Positions 19,601 to 29,802 of a stretch of 64,000 nt of DNA are shown here, in pieces. Under the pieces are notes generated by a model. It worked only from the letters and a program-made list of their open reading frames with translations, did no database searches and was not told where the DNA came from. Every line of letters starts with the position of its first letter. Positions within the stretch are counted from its first letter, which is position 1. The position numbers and the translations under genes were made by a program. The stretch covers positions 496,001 to 560,000 of the forward strand of contig NZ_CP083590.1 of the NCBI RefSeq assembly GCF_020099395.1, read 5' to 3'. Origin of the DNA: Streptomyces mobaraensis (GTDB lineage Bacteria; Actinomycetota; Actinomycetes; Streptomycetales; Streptomycetaceae).

Positions 19601-20561
19601 CCTGATCCGGCGGATCGACCGCACCGGCTGGCCGCTGCGCGGTGTCGTCCACGCCGCGGCGCACTTCGACGACGCGCCGCTCACCGAGCCGGACGAGGCC
19701 CGGGCCGCCGCCGTCCTGGCGCCGAAGGCGACCGGGGCCGCCGTCCTCGACGCGCTCACCCGCGACCGGGACTGCGACCTCTTCCTGTGCCACTCCTCCG
19801 GCACCGCCCTGCTCGGCAACGTCACCCAGGCCGCCTACGCGGCCGGGAACCTCGCGGTGGAGGCCCTGGTCCGGCGGCGCCGCCGGGAGGGCCGCCCCGG
19901 CCTGGCCATCGCCTGGGGCGCCCTCTCCGGCACCGGCCACGCCGCCCGCGGCGGCCTCCTCGACGGCCTCGCCGCGCTCGGGGTCGAACCGCTCCCGCCA
20001 CGGCGGGCGTTCGCCGTCGCCGAGCGCCTGCCCGCGACCGCCGATGTCGTCGGCGTCGGCCGCTACCGGTGGCCGCGCGTCGCGGGCCTGCTGCCCCAGG
20101 CGGCCGGTCCCCGTCTCAGCGCGCTCGTCCCCGCCGGTGCGGCCGACGACGACGCCCGCGAACAGCGGCTCGAAGACCTCCGCCGCATGCCCGCCGGGAC
20201 CGCGCTCGACCACCTCGTCGAGGACCTCACCCGCCTGGTCGCCGACGCCCTGGGCGTCTCCCCCGACGGCCTCGACCCGCACACCCGGCTCGACGCCTAC
20301 GGCATGGACTCGCTGACGGGCACCCAGTTCTTCACCACGCTCCAGGAGATGTTCGACGTCCGCATCCCCCCGATGGAGCTGCTCAGCGGCAACGGCACCA
20401 TCGCCGGTATCGCCCGTCAAGTGCACATGGCGCTCGGGCCGGCGGGGGCGGGGGACGGTGACGACCCGGAGGAGACGGCGACGGCGCGGGGGGACGACGG
20501 CGAGGACGGCCACGCCGGTCTCGCCGGAGCGCCGGCGGGGCTTCGGGAGGCGGAGGCATAG
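16655..20561 (+). CDS. Reducing PKS, second part: pseudoMT-pseudoKR-ER-KR-ACP
   Basis: This frame is open from 16377 but only looks real after about 16650. Domains in order: a methyltransferase-like region (about 16770-17690) whose SAM motif is degraded to VLDTGDGTTALALL, so it is probably inactive; a structural pseudo-KR (about 17750-18290); an enoylreductase (about 18340-19340; GLNYRDVMQ, LLVHGAAGGVGLAAL); a ketoreductase (about 19395-20040; YLVTGGTGGFGAATA, catalytic Tyr in QAAYAAGN with Ser in CHSSG); and an acyl carrier protein (about 20200-20420; YGMDSLTGTQF, Ser carries phosphopantetheine). There is no thioesterase. If the frame break is genuine, ATG 16767 could start a separate protein, but its ribosome-binding site is weak. 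The module would give a fully reduced, fatty-acid-like chain. Confidence 0.9.
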
Positions 20562-20737
20562 ACGGACGACGCGCCTCGGCCCGGCGGGTGCGGATCGGCG
20601 CCCGCCGGGTGCGGATCGGCGGGAGTCCTCACCCATGGCCCGGCCGGGGTACCGGTCCGGGTGCCGGTGCGCGGAGAGGCGCCGACGCCGCCGAGCTCAC
20701 CGTCCCGCCGGGCCCCGCGCCCGGCGGCGCACCCGGC

Positions 20738-22072
20738 CTACGGGGCTCGGCCGACCGAGCGCGGCGGGGGCGCGCTCTCGCGGCCGGGCTCCCCGCCCGT
20801 CCGCGTCCCCTTCCCCTTCCCCGTCCCCATCTCCTTCCACTCGCGCCGCGTCCCGCCCGTCACCACCGCCGTGACGTGCGCCGCCCCCGCCGCCAGCAGC
20901 GTCGGGGCCAGGCCGGCGGCGGCGACCAGGGCGCCGGCCGCCAGCCCCCCGAAGGGGATGCCCGCCCAGGCGAGGGCGGCGGTCAGGGCGCGGACCCGGC
21001 CGATGAGGTGGCGGGGGACGCGCTCGTACGAGACGGCGCTGAGGATGGGGTTGAGGAAGCCCGCGCCGAGGCCGCCGGTCGCGAAGACGACGGCCACCAG
21101 CCACAGCGGTGCGTCGAGGGCGAGGACCAGGTAGCGGGGGGAGTCGCTGAGCAGGTAGCCGGTGAAGAAGACCAGGCGGCGGCGGAGCCGGTGGGCGACG
21201 GCCGCGGCGGTGAGGCCGCCGAGGACGGCGGTGACGCCGAAGAGGCCGTTGACGAGTCCGATGGCGGCCGGTCCGCCGCCGGACTCGCGGGCCCAGACGG
21301 GGACGAGGACCTGGGCGAAGGCCGCGCCGAGGAAGTTGCCGACGCCGACGACGCCGCAGATGGCCAGCAGCAGCGGGTCGCCGCGCAGGAAGACGGACCC
21401 CTCGCGCAGCCGCTGCCCGTAGCCGCCGGGTTCGGGGGTGTCGCCGGCGCTCCCGGGCGCGGCCGGGCGTCCCATGCCGGGCGGCAGCACCAGCGCGATG
21501 ATCACCGAGCCGAGGGCGAAGCAGCCGGCGGTGGCGAGCAGCGCCGGCAGCGGACCGGTCAGGGCGACGAGGGCGCCGCCGGCCGCGGGTCCGACGGTCG
21601 CGGCGAGATTTTCGACGACGCCCGCGAGCCCGGTGGCCCGTTCCAGCCGCAGCCCGCCGCGGTCGGCGGCCTCGGGGACCATGACGTCCCGCGCCAGGTC
21701 CCCCGGCCCGCGGACGGCACCGATCACGGCGACGAGGACGAGCAGCAGCCAGAACCGCAGCGCGCCGAGGGTGTGGCAGAGCGGGATCAGGGCGGCGGCG
21801 GTCGCGCTGAGGGAGTCGGCCGTCCAGCAGACGACGCGGGGGCCGACGCGGTCCACGAGCGGTCCGGTGAGAGCCTTCACCACGACGTAGGGGGCCAGTT
21901 CGCAGAAGGCGACGAGCCCGGTGCGGGTGGCGCTGCCGGTGGTGACCAGCACGAACCAGGGCAGGGCGATGGCGGAGACGCGGGTGGCGGTGAGGGCGAC
22001 GGCCGTGGAGACCAGCACCCCGACGAGGGGGCGTACGCCTCGGCCCGGCCGGGTCGCGGGGACGCCCGTCAC
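20738..22072 (-). CDS. MFS exporter
   Basis: About 444 residues with the alternating hydrophobic pattern of a 12-helix major facilitator (for example VLVSTAVALTATRVSAIALPWF, FWLLLVLVAVIGAVRG, LLLAICGVVGVGNFLGAAFAQVL). The motif DRVGPRVVCWTADSLSA after helix 2 resembles the MFS motif A region of drug exporters (MFS_3/enterobactin-exporter type). The GTG start at 22072 overlaps the stop of the upstream ArsR gene by four bases (GTGA), so the two are translationally coupled. The C-terminal 45 residues are Lys/Gly/Arg/Pro-rich and probably cytoplasmic. It likely expels a toxic small molecule sensed by the regulator. Confidence 0.88.
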   Translation of the reverse strand: MTGVPATRPGRGVRPLVGVLVSTAVALTATRVSAIALPWFVLVTTGSATRTGLVAFCELAPYVVVKALTGPLVDRVGPRVVCWTADSLSATAAALIPLCHTLGALRFWLLLVLVAVIGAVRGPGDLARDVMVPEAADRGGLRLERATGLAGVVENLAATVGPAAGGALVALTGPLPALLATAGCFALGSVIIALVLPPGMGRPAAPGSAGDTPEPGGYGQRLREGSVFLRGDPLLLAICGVVGVGNFLGAAFAQVLVPVWARESGGGPAAIGLVNGLFGVTAVLGGLTAAAVAHRLRRRLVFFTGYLLSDSPRYLVLALDAPLWLVAVVFATGGLGAGFLNPILSAVSYERVPRHLIGRVRALTAALAWAGIPFGGLAAGALVAAAGLAPTLLAAGAAHVTAVVTGGTRREWKEMGTGKGKGTRTGGEPGRESAPPPRSVGRAP

Positions 22073-22722
22073 GTCCGCCCCGGTTTCCCGGCCGGCCCGT
22101 CGGCCGCCGCCGGGTCGGGCAGCACGTGCAGCACGACCTTCACCTGTTCCGCGTCCGCCGGCGCGTCCCCCTCCGCCCCCGGCGCCCAGCGGCGGTACCG
22201 GGCCAGCACCGCCCGCAGTTCCGCCGACAGTTCGGCGGTCTCCTCGGGCGTGAGCCGCAGCAGCCAGTCGCTCGTCTCCAGGACGTCGCGCCAGGGCCGC
22301 GGCATGGACGGCACCCGGCCGAGGGCGACTTGGGTGTGCAGCGCGTGCATGCCGGCGACGGAGCCGCGGAACGCCGCGGCGGCCTCCGGCTCCTCGTCGT
22401 AGAGGCTCTTGTCGCGGAGCCACGTCGTCTCGTGCGCCGCGCGCCACCAGCGCTCCCGCGCGTTGCCGCGCTCGCCGTCCTCGGCCACGAACCCGGCGGC
22501 GGCGAGCTGCCGGAGGTGGTAGCTGGTGACGCCCGACCCGACGCCCAGGTCCTGGGCGAGGCGGGTGGCGGTGGACGGCCCGTGGGTGCGCAGCAGGCCG
22601 ACCAGCCGGACGCGGAGGGGGTGCGCGAGGGCGCGGAGGCCCTTGGCGTCCAGGACCACGTCCGTCTCCGGGTCGGGCGCCAACCCCTTTCCGCCGCATG
22701 CGAGTTCACTCTCGTCTGCCAT
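22069..22722 (-). CDS. ArsR-type winged-helix regulator of the MFS gene
   Basis: 217 residues. The winged helix is in the first half: LDAKGLRALAHPLRVRLVGLLRTHGPSTATRLAQDLGVGSGVTSYHLRQLAAAGFVAEDG, a standard ArsR arrangement. The second half is an acidic helical domain seen in actinomycete ArsR-like regulators, without a metal-binding CxC motif in helix 3, so it probably senses an organic ligand. It is first in a two-gene unit with the MFS exporter. Eighteen bases ahead of the ATG lies a perfect 19-bp inverted repeat that is the probable operator, so it should repress its own operon until ligand binds. Confidence 0.88.
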   Translation of the reverse strand: MADESELACGGKGLAPDPETDVVLDAKGLRALAHPLRVRLVGLLRTHGPSTATRLAQDLGVGSGVTSYHLRQLAAAGFVAEDGERGNARERWWRAAHETTWLRDKSLYDEEPEAAAAFRGSVAGMHALHTQVALGRVPSMPRPWRDVLETSDWLLRLTPEETAELSAELRAVLARYRRWAPGAEGDAPADAEQVKVVLHVLPDPAAADGPAGKPGRT

Positions 22723-22740
22723 GAGTGGGGACTCTAGACC

Positions 22741-22784
22741 GCCAAGAGTTCTTCGCAAAGAGATTTTTGCGAAGAACTCTTGGC
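22741..22784. promoter_or_regulatory. Perfect 19-bp inverted repeat, probable ArsR operator
   Basis: The arms GCCAAGAGTTCTTCGCAAA (22741-22759) and its exact reverse complement (22766-22784) flank a 6-base spacer. It is AT-rich compared with the region and sits just ahead of the ArsR start, not followed by a GC hairpin terminator pattern, so an operator overlapping the promoter is the better reading. It could secondarily end transcription from the hydrolase gene upstream. Confidence 0.7.
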
Positions 22785-22816
22785 AGTTGCTCCCGCTCCT
22801 CTCGGCGGACCGCGCC

Positions 22817-23965
22817 TCAGCGGACCGCGTCGTAGGCGCCCAGCGCGATCTCGGCGCAGTGGCGCAGCGACTCCGTGCCGGGCGCGAAGTAGCCGGTGTG
22901 ACCGTGGGCGCCCGCCGAGGAGACGGGACGGGCGCCGAAGGCCGCGGACGTGGGGTCGGTGCCGTGGCCGAGGCCGAACAGCTCGACGTTGGGGACGTTC
23001 CCGATCCAGTCGTCGGCGTTGCGGCGGACGGCCCAGACCCGGGCGGTGGTGCGCAGGCCGGCGGCGGAGCCGGCGCGGACGCCCGGGCTGCCCAGGACGA
23101 CGAGGTCGGTCGCCTCGCCGCGGCCGATGGCGTGGGCGGCGAGGCCGCAGACCACCGAGCCGTAGCTGTGGCAGAAGACGGCCGGCGCGGCGGTCCCGGC
23201 GGCGGCCAGCCCGGCGAGGAAGCGGTCGAGCCGGGGCGCGCCGGCTTCGGCGAGCCGGCCGGTGGCGGCGTCGGGGCCGACGCCGACGGGGGTGGTGTAG
23301 CCGGCCCAGGCGATGACGGCGGTGGGGGTGCCGGGCGACTGCCGGGCCATCTCGGCGCGCAGGGACCGGGCCATGCCGGCCGGGGTGCCGTAGGGGTCGG
23401 TGCGCCGGTCGAAGGAGGACAGGTCGATGTCGGAGCCGGGGACGACGACGGCCGTCCGCCGGGCGGCGGCCAGGTCGCCGTACACCTCGGCGAGCTGGCC
23501 GCGCCCGCGCGGGTCGAAGGCGAGGATCCGCCGCCCGGGAGCGAGGAGTTCCCGGTAGCGGTCGGCGAGGGCGCGGGCCTCCGCGCGCTCGTACTCCGGG
23601 AGGGAGGTGTCGGCCGCCTGCCGGAGCCGCTCGGCGCGCTCGGCGGCGAGGGCGCGGCGGTTGGCCGCGTACCGCAGGGCCGGCGGGGCGCCGTCCAGGT
23701 TGCCGACGACCATGGGGTGGCGGTCCGCGAGCCGCTGCCGGGCGTCCTCGGGGAGGGCGGCGAAGAAGCGGGCGACCTCGGCGGGCGAGGCGGTGGCCGG
23801 GTCGGGCAGGGTGCGGTGGAGGGAGTGGTCCGCGCGCCAGGCGGCGGTGCCGGGCGGCGGGCCGGTGACCGCGGCCTCCCGGTGGGCGGCGGCCCAGCCC
23901 GCCGTCCCCGCGACCACGGTCGTCGTGAGCGCGACGGCGGCCAGGGTGCGCTTGAAGCGGTGCAT
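22817..23965 (-). CDS. Secreted alpha/beta hydrolase, DUF1023 type
   Basis: 382 residues starting with a signal peptide (MHRFKRTLAAVALTTTVVAG, likely cleavage after WAAA). The catalytic domain is the C-terminal two thirds: AVVVPGSDIDLSSFD, AVIAWAGYTTP, and the nucleophile elbow CHSYGSVVCG, with LVVLGSPGV after it and a His in GHTGYF near the end. This matches the DUF1023 family of actinomycete extracytoplasmic hydrolases, where GHSYGS is usual; here the first Gly is Cys. The N-terminal 130 residues form a helical domain typical of the group. The substrate is unknown. It is separated from the ArsR gene by the 19-bp repeat and is on the same strand. Confidence 0.85.
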   Translation of the reverse strand: MHRFKRTLAAVALTTTVVAGTAGWAAAHREAAVTGPPPGTAAWRADHSLHRTLPDPATASPAEVARFFAALPEDARQRLADRHPMVVGNLDGAPPALRYAANRRALAAERAERLRQAADTSLPEYERAEARALADRYRELLAPGRRILAFDPRGRGQLAEVYGDLAAARRTAVVVPGSDIDLSSFDRRTDPYGTPAGMARSLRAEMARQSPGTPTAVIAWAGYTTPVGVGPDAATGRLAEAGAPRLDRFLAGLAAAGTAAPAVFCHSYGSVVCGLAAHAIGRGEATDLVVLGSPGVRAGSAAGLRTTARVWAVRRNADDWIGNVPNVELFGLGHGTDPTSAAFGARPVSSAGAHGHTGYFAPGTESLRHCAEIALGAYDAVR

Positions 23966-24155
23966 GTCGGGCGTTCTCCCTCGTTCCGTTGCGGTGCGAG
24001 GGGAAGGTAAGGAGGCGGTACCCGGGCGGGCGTCACCCTCCGGGGCCAAGTCGGGAGTGATACCGGGGTAGGGGGTGGCGCACGGTGCGCGGCGCGGAGT
24101 GGCGGGCACGGACGCCCGTTCGCCCTCCCGCGCCGGACCGTCCTACGCTACGGGG

Positions 24156-24716
24156 ATGATCATCGAACCCCGCACCGTCGCGCCCGGCGTCGTCCTCCGC
24201 CTCGCGACCCTCGACGACGCGGCCGGCCTGGCCCGGGCCTACTCCGAGAACCGCGATCACCTGCGCCCCTGGGAGCCGCACCGGGCCCCGGAGTTCTTCA
24301 CCGCCGAGGGCCAGACGGCCCGGCTGGGCGAGCTGACGGCGCTGCGCCGGGAGGGGCGGATGGTGCCCTGGGTACTCGATGACGAGCGGGAGGGCATCGT
24401 CGGCATCGTCAACCTGAGCAATATCGTGCGGGGCGCCTTCCAGAGCGGCTCGCTCGGTTACTGGGTCGCCGCCCGGCGGGCCGGCCGGGGGCTGGCCACC
24501 GCCGCGGTGACGGCGGTGTGCCGGACGGCGGCCGACGAGCTCGGGATGCACCGGGTGGAGGCGGGCACGGTGATCGCCAACGCCGCCTCGCAGCGCGTCC
24601 TGGCGAAGTGCGGTTTCGAGCGGTTCGGCACCGCGCCGAACTATCTGCACATCGACGGCGCCTGGCGAGACCACTACCTCTTTCAGAGGATCCTGCACGA
24701 CCGCGAGCCGCGCTGA
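24156..24716 (+). CDS. GNAT N-acetyltransferase, RimJ/RimL type
   Basis: 186 residues. It begins VLRLATLDDAAGLARAYSENRDHLRPWEP, the standard start of RimJ/RimL-like acetyltransferases, and carries the acetyl-CoA-binding loop RRAGRGLATAAV and the C-terminal RVLAKCGFERFGTAPNYLHIDGAWRDHYLF. These transfer acetyl from acetyl-CoA to the N-terminus of ribosomal proteins or to small amines. ATG 24156 is preceded by GGGG only; no better start exists downstream. It is a single gene pointing away from the DUF1023 hydrolase. Confidence 0.88.
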   Translation: MIIEPRTVAPGVVLRLATLDDAAGLARAYSENRDHLRPWEPHRAPEFFTAEGQTARLGELTALRREGRMVPWVLDDEREGIVGIVNLSNIVRGAFQSGSLGYWVAARRAGRGLATAAVTAVCRTAADELGMHRVEAGTVIANAASQRVLAKCGFERFGTAPNYLHIDGAWRDHYLFQRILHDREPR

Positions 24717-24778
24717 CACCGCACCGACCCCACGGCCTTTCAGCCGTCTCACAGCCATTCCCCGTGCTCACGACGCAC

Positions 24779-24864
24779 GATTGCATCGCAATCTATGGTT
24801 CGCCGAAGCACGGCTGTTACACGACAGTCGGAAAACCGCGCCCCGCGAGTCGTAAGATCTTACG
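24779..24864. promoter_or_regulatory. Two palindromes ahead of the PIG-L gene
   Basis: GATTGC-ATC-GCAATC at 24779-24793 and the perfect 14-bp palindrome CGTAAGATCTTACG at 24851-24864 lie in a relatively AT-rich gap before the PIG-L deacetylase. Either could be an operator; the second is the stronger candidate because of its symmetry and position about 90 bases ahead of the start. Confidence 0.4.
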
Positions 24865-24950
24865 GTCAACTAAGGGGGGTTGGTTCGACTTTGTCCGACA
24901 TGTCCGCGTTTGCTCAACCGCGCTTTGGGCGCAGGAGATGGGAGACCCCT

Positions 24951-27128
24951 GTGCCGGGGCGAATATCACGACTGTCCCGCCGCCGGGTTCTCCAGGTCGG
25001 CGGTGCGGGTCTGGTCGTCGGAACGGGCACGGTGGGGGCCTGGCAGTGGCTGGCCCCCGGTTCGGCGCAGGGCAGCGGGCACGAGGACGAGTTCCCCGTG
25101 CAGCCGGCGAAGGTGGTGACGACCGAGTCGTTCGTCCACATCATCGCGCACCCCGACGACTCGCTGTACTTCATGAACCCGGAGCTGGAGCAGTCCATCC
25201 GGAGCGGCGCCCCGACCGTCACCGTGTGCCTCACCGGCGGTGAGTCGGACGGCCGCAACGCCCTTTCGCAGACGCCCGGGTACCCGAAGCTGCCCATGAA
25301 GCGGCCGGAGTTCGTCCGCGCCCGCATCAACGGCCTGCGCGAGGCGACCGCCCAGATGGCCACCGGCGACTGGCTCAGCCCCTGGCGGGTGGAGACGACG
25401 CAGCTGATCCCCGGCTTCCAGGCGGAGCTGCACACGCTCAAGGCCGCTCCGCAGGTCCAACTGATCTTCCTGGAGCTGGTGGAGGCCCGGTTCATCCGGG
25501 TGCCGCGCAAGGAGAGCCTGCGCGGGCTGTGGCTGGGGGTCACGCCGAAGCTGACGACGCTCGTCCCGGCGCACAGCCCGGTCAAGCGCACGTACCTGTA
25601 CGAGCGCAAGCACGTCATCGACTCGCTGGTGGCGGTGCTGGACCGGTACCGGCCGACGGTCGTCCGCACCCTCGACCCCAACCCGACGCACCGGGCGATC
25701 CAGCAGCAGTTCCCCGGGGTGGCGCACGAGCTGGAGGGCATATCCCACTACGACCACCAGGACCACACCACCTCCGCCCATTTCGCCCAGGCGGCGCTGG
25801 CCGAGTACTGGGGACGCCGGCACAGCCGCCCCACGGCGGTCGAGAACTACGTCGGCTACGAAGTCTCCCTCCTGCCGTCCAACCTCGACGCGGCCACCAC
25901 CCGGCACAAGGTGAAGCTCCTCGACATCTACGGCTGGGCCGACGGCAAGGACTGCGGTGACCCCGCCGGCTGCGGCGACCGCAAGGTCGGCGCCCGCTCC
26001 AAGGACGTCCGCTGGTCCAACAACCTCCGCTACCGGGCACCCGGCACCCAGCGCTGGGTGCAGCCGCTGCCCGACGGCCGGCTCGCCGCGTTCGCGCTCC
26101 TCGACGGCGCCGTGCACTGCTGGACCGAGACCAGGCCCGGGACCGGCGCCTGGTCCGGACCCGCCAAGATCGGCGGGTCGATGCTGGAGGGGCAGGTGGA
26201 GGTCCTGCGGCACGCGGACGGCACGCTCCAGCTGTTCTCCGTGCGCACGGTCCTGCCGAGCCGCGGCACCCCGCACCACCGGGAGATCGTCACCGCCCGG
26301 CAGAACGGCAAGCCCCGCCCGGGAGCCGTCCCGTCCTTCGGGAACTGGGAGTCCCTGGGCTCGCCCGAGGCCGATCCGGAGCGGTCGATGGAGGTCGGCT
26401 ACCCGGTGACCGTCGCGGGCAAGGACGGCAAGGTCTTCCTCTTCGTCCGCGACTGGGCCGGCGGCCTGATGTACCGCACCGGCGAGCACGGCACGGACTG
26501 GACCGACTGGGAGCACCTGGAGTCGGACGGGGACCAGCCGCCGGTGGTCCTCGACGGGCTGGACGCCGCCCTGGACGACAAGGGCCGGATCCATGTGGTC
26601 GCCGCCGACAGCAAGACCCTCTACCACTGGATGTCCGAGAACGAGGGCGAGCCGCCGCAGCCCACCGGGGCGACCCGGCTGCCCACCGCGAGCGGCCCGC
26701 TGTCGCTGACCGCCTTCCCGGGCGGCGGCATGCGGCTGGTCACCCGGCAGCCCTCCACCGCGCGCGTCATGGTCGCCGAGCGCCCGGCGAACGGCCCCTG
26801 GCGGATGACCGCCGACCTGCCGCCGATCGGCGGGTACGGCCGGGTGGCACTGGCCCAGGACGGCCGGAACGTGGTGCTCGCCGCCCGGGACGCCCGGGGC
26901 CGGGTGCGGCTGTCGAAGGGCTCGGGACGCCCCGGCCCCTGGCAGGGCGGCGGCGTGACGTACCGCGCCACGCCGGGCCTCGCCCAGGACGCGCGGGGTC
27001 TGACGACCGTCGTGGTGCTCGGCATGGACGGCAAGCTGAGCAGCGCCCGGACGCAGACGTCGGGCAAGTACCCGTTCACGGCCTGGACCGGGCAGGACGG
27101 GCGGTCGCAGGGCGGCACGTCGGCGTAG
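24951..27128 (+). CDS. Tat-exported PIG-L family deacetylase with C-terminal propeller-like domain
   Basis: About 725 residues. A twin-arginine signal (LSRRRVLQVGG followed by a hydrophobic stretch) starts the protein. The PIG-L/LmbE zinc-hydrolase domain covers about residues 55-310: AHPDDSLYF is the first metal motif and HYDHQDHTTSAHF the second. Family members remove acetyl from GlcNAc-containing molecules. The remaining 400 residues are made of repeated short beta-rich units with WxxW-like and DG-turn motifs (for example WSGPAKIGG, WTDWEHLES, WRMTADLPP), consistent with a beta-propeller lectin-like domain. GTG 24951 has GGAG six bases upstream and places the Tat motif correctly; ATG 24900 is an alternative. 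It probably acts on extracellular glycans. Confidence 0.85.
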   Translation: MPGRISRLSRRRVLQVGGAGLVVGTGTVGAWQWLAPGSAQGSGHEDEFPVQPAKVVTTESFVHIIAHPDDSLYFMNPELEQSIRSGAPTVTVCLTGGESDGRNALSQTPGYPKLPMKRPEFVRARINGLREATAQMATGDWLSPWRVETTQLIPGFQAELHTLKAAPQVQLIFLELVEARFIRVPRKESLRGLWLGVTPKLTTLVPAHSPVKRTYLYERKHVIDSLVAVLDRYRPTVVRTLDPNPTHRAIQQQFPGVAHELEGISHYDHQDHTTSAHFAQAALAEYWGRRHSRPTAVENYVGYEVSLLPSNLDAATTRHKVKLLDIYGWADGKDCGDPAGCGDRKVGARSKDVRWSNNLRYRAPGTQRWVQPLPDGRLAAFALLDGAVHCWTETRPGTGAWSGPAKIGGSMLEGQVEVLRHADGTLQLFSVRTVLPSRGTPHHREIVTARQNGKPRPGAVPSFGNWESLGSPEADPERSMEVGYPVTVAGKDGKVFLFVRDWAGGLMYRTGEHGTDWTDWEHLESDGDQPPVVLDGLDAALDDKGRIHVVAADSKTLYHWMSENEGEPPQPTGATRLPTASGPLSLTAFPGGGMRLVTRQPSTARVMVAERPANGPWRMTADLPPIGGYGRVALAQDGRNVVLAARDARGRVRLSKGSGRPGPWQGGGVTYRATPGLAQDARGLTTVVVLGMDGKLSSARTQTSGKYPFTAWTGQDGRSQGGTSA

Positions 27129-27144
27129 GGGCCGCGCACGCGAG

Positions 27145-27187
27145 GGCCGCGCCGCCCGTCCCTGGAACCGGGGCGGGCGGCGCGGCC
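27145..27187. terminator. Bidirectional terminator hairpin
   Basis: A 14-bp perfect stem, GGCCGCGCCGCCCG at 27145-27158 and CGGGCGGCGCGGCC at 27174-27187, lies between the convergent PIG-L and thioesterase genes. Confidence 0.8.
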
Positions 27188-27205
27188 GCCGTGTTCCGAC
27201 GTGGC

Positions 27206-27973
27206 TCAGGCCGCGGGCCGCAGCCGCTCCGTGACCTCGCGGACCACCGCGTCCTGATGCCTCGTCAGGTAGAAGTGGCCGCCGGTGAAGACGCGCAGGT
27301 CGAAGGAGGACGCGGTGTGGCCGGCCCAGGCCGCCGCGTCGTCCACGGACACCTTGGGGTCGGCGTCGCCCGTCAGCGCGACCACCGGGCAGCGCAGCGG
27401 CGGGCCGGGCTCGTAGCGGTAGGTCTCGGCGGCCCGGTAGTCCGACCGCAGCACCGGGAGGATCATGCGGACGAGCTCGTCGTCCTCCAGCACCTGGGCG
27501 TCGGTGCCGCTCAGCCGCCGGGTCTCGGCGATGATCCCGTCGTCGTCCCGCAGGTGGACGGTCTCCTCCCGGTGGATCGACGGGGCGCGGCGGGCGGACA
27601 CGAACAGGGCGGTCGCGACGACGCCCTTCTCCCGCTCGAACCGCCGGGCGACCTCGAAGGCGAGGCTGGCGCCCATGCTGTGCCCGAAGAAGGCCAGCGG
27701 CCGGTCGGCCCAGGGCAGCAGCACCGAGAAGACCCGGTCCGCGAGGTCGGGGATGTTGTCGACGAGCGGCTCGTCCCGGCGGTCCTGGCGGCCGGGGTAC
27801 TGGACGCAGAGCACGTCGGCGACGTCGGCCATGGCCCGCGCCATCGGGTAGTAGAAGCTCGCCGAGCCGCCGGCGTGCGGCAGGCAGACCAGCCGGACGT
27901 CAGCGTCCGGGCGCGGCGCGAACCTGCGTATCCACTGGGTGTTCTCCTCGGTGATGCCACGGACGTCGTTCAC
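27206..27973 (-). CDS. Type II thioesterase
   Basis: 255 residues. It starts LVCLPHAGGSASFYYPMARAM and VLCVQYPGRQDRRDEP, signatures of external thioesterases of polyketide and nonribosomal peptide systems; the nucleophile is in FFGHSMGASLAFEVA, the acid in LTGDADPKV and the His in FTGGHFYLTRHQ. Such enzymes remove stalled or wrong acyl groups from carrier proteins in the cytoplasm. GTG 27973 has a purine-rich AAGGAAG upstream; an ATG at 28030 would add 19 residues. No PKS/NRPS is adjacent; the nearest is the PKS 6.6 kb away, which lacks its own thioesterase, so it could serve that enzyme (speculative). Confidence 0.9.
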   Translation of the reverse strand: MNDVRGITEENTQWIRRFAPRPDADVRLVCLPHAGGSASFYYPMARAMADVADVLCVQYPGRQDRRDEPLVDNIPDLADRVFSVLLPWADRPLAFFGHSMGASLAFEVARRFEREKGVVATALFVSARRAPSIHREETVHLRDDDGIIAETRRLSGTDAQVLEDDELVRMILPVLRSDYRAAETYRYEPGPPLRCPVVALTGDADPKVSVDDAAAWAGHTASSFDLRVFTGGHFYLTRHQDAVVREVTERLRPAA

Positions 27974-28140
27974 GGGACGGGTCTTCCTTCCAGGAGCTGC
28001 CGGGCGGTGCCGCGGACCGGTGGACACCACGATGACAGGTCCGGGTCCCCCACCGGCCGGCCGGGTAGGGCCAGGTCAGACGTGCCCCGGAAGCCGGCGC
28101 CGCACACCTGATGCGGCGGGCGTCACGTTCGGCGACCCGG

Positions 28141-29802
<1,662 letters not shown>

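Noticed and set aside
13091..20561. Trans-AT or modular assembly-line PKS
   Set aside because: There is an integral AT with GHSVGE/HAFH and only one module with a single ACP.
16614..20636. A minus-strand open frame of about 1,340 codons opposite the second half of the PKS
   Set aside because: Same shadow effect; Gly/Arg/Val-rich low-complexity translation against clear ER, KR and ACP domains.
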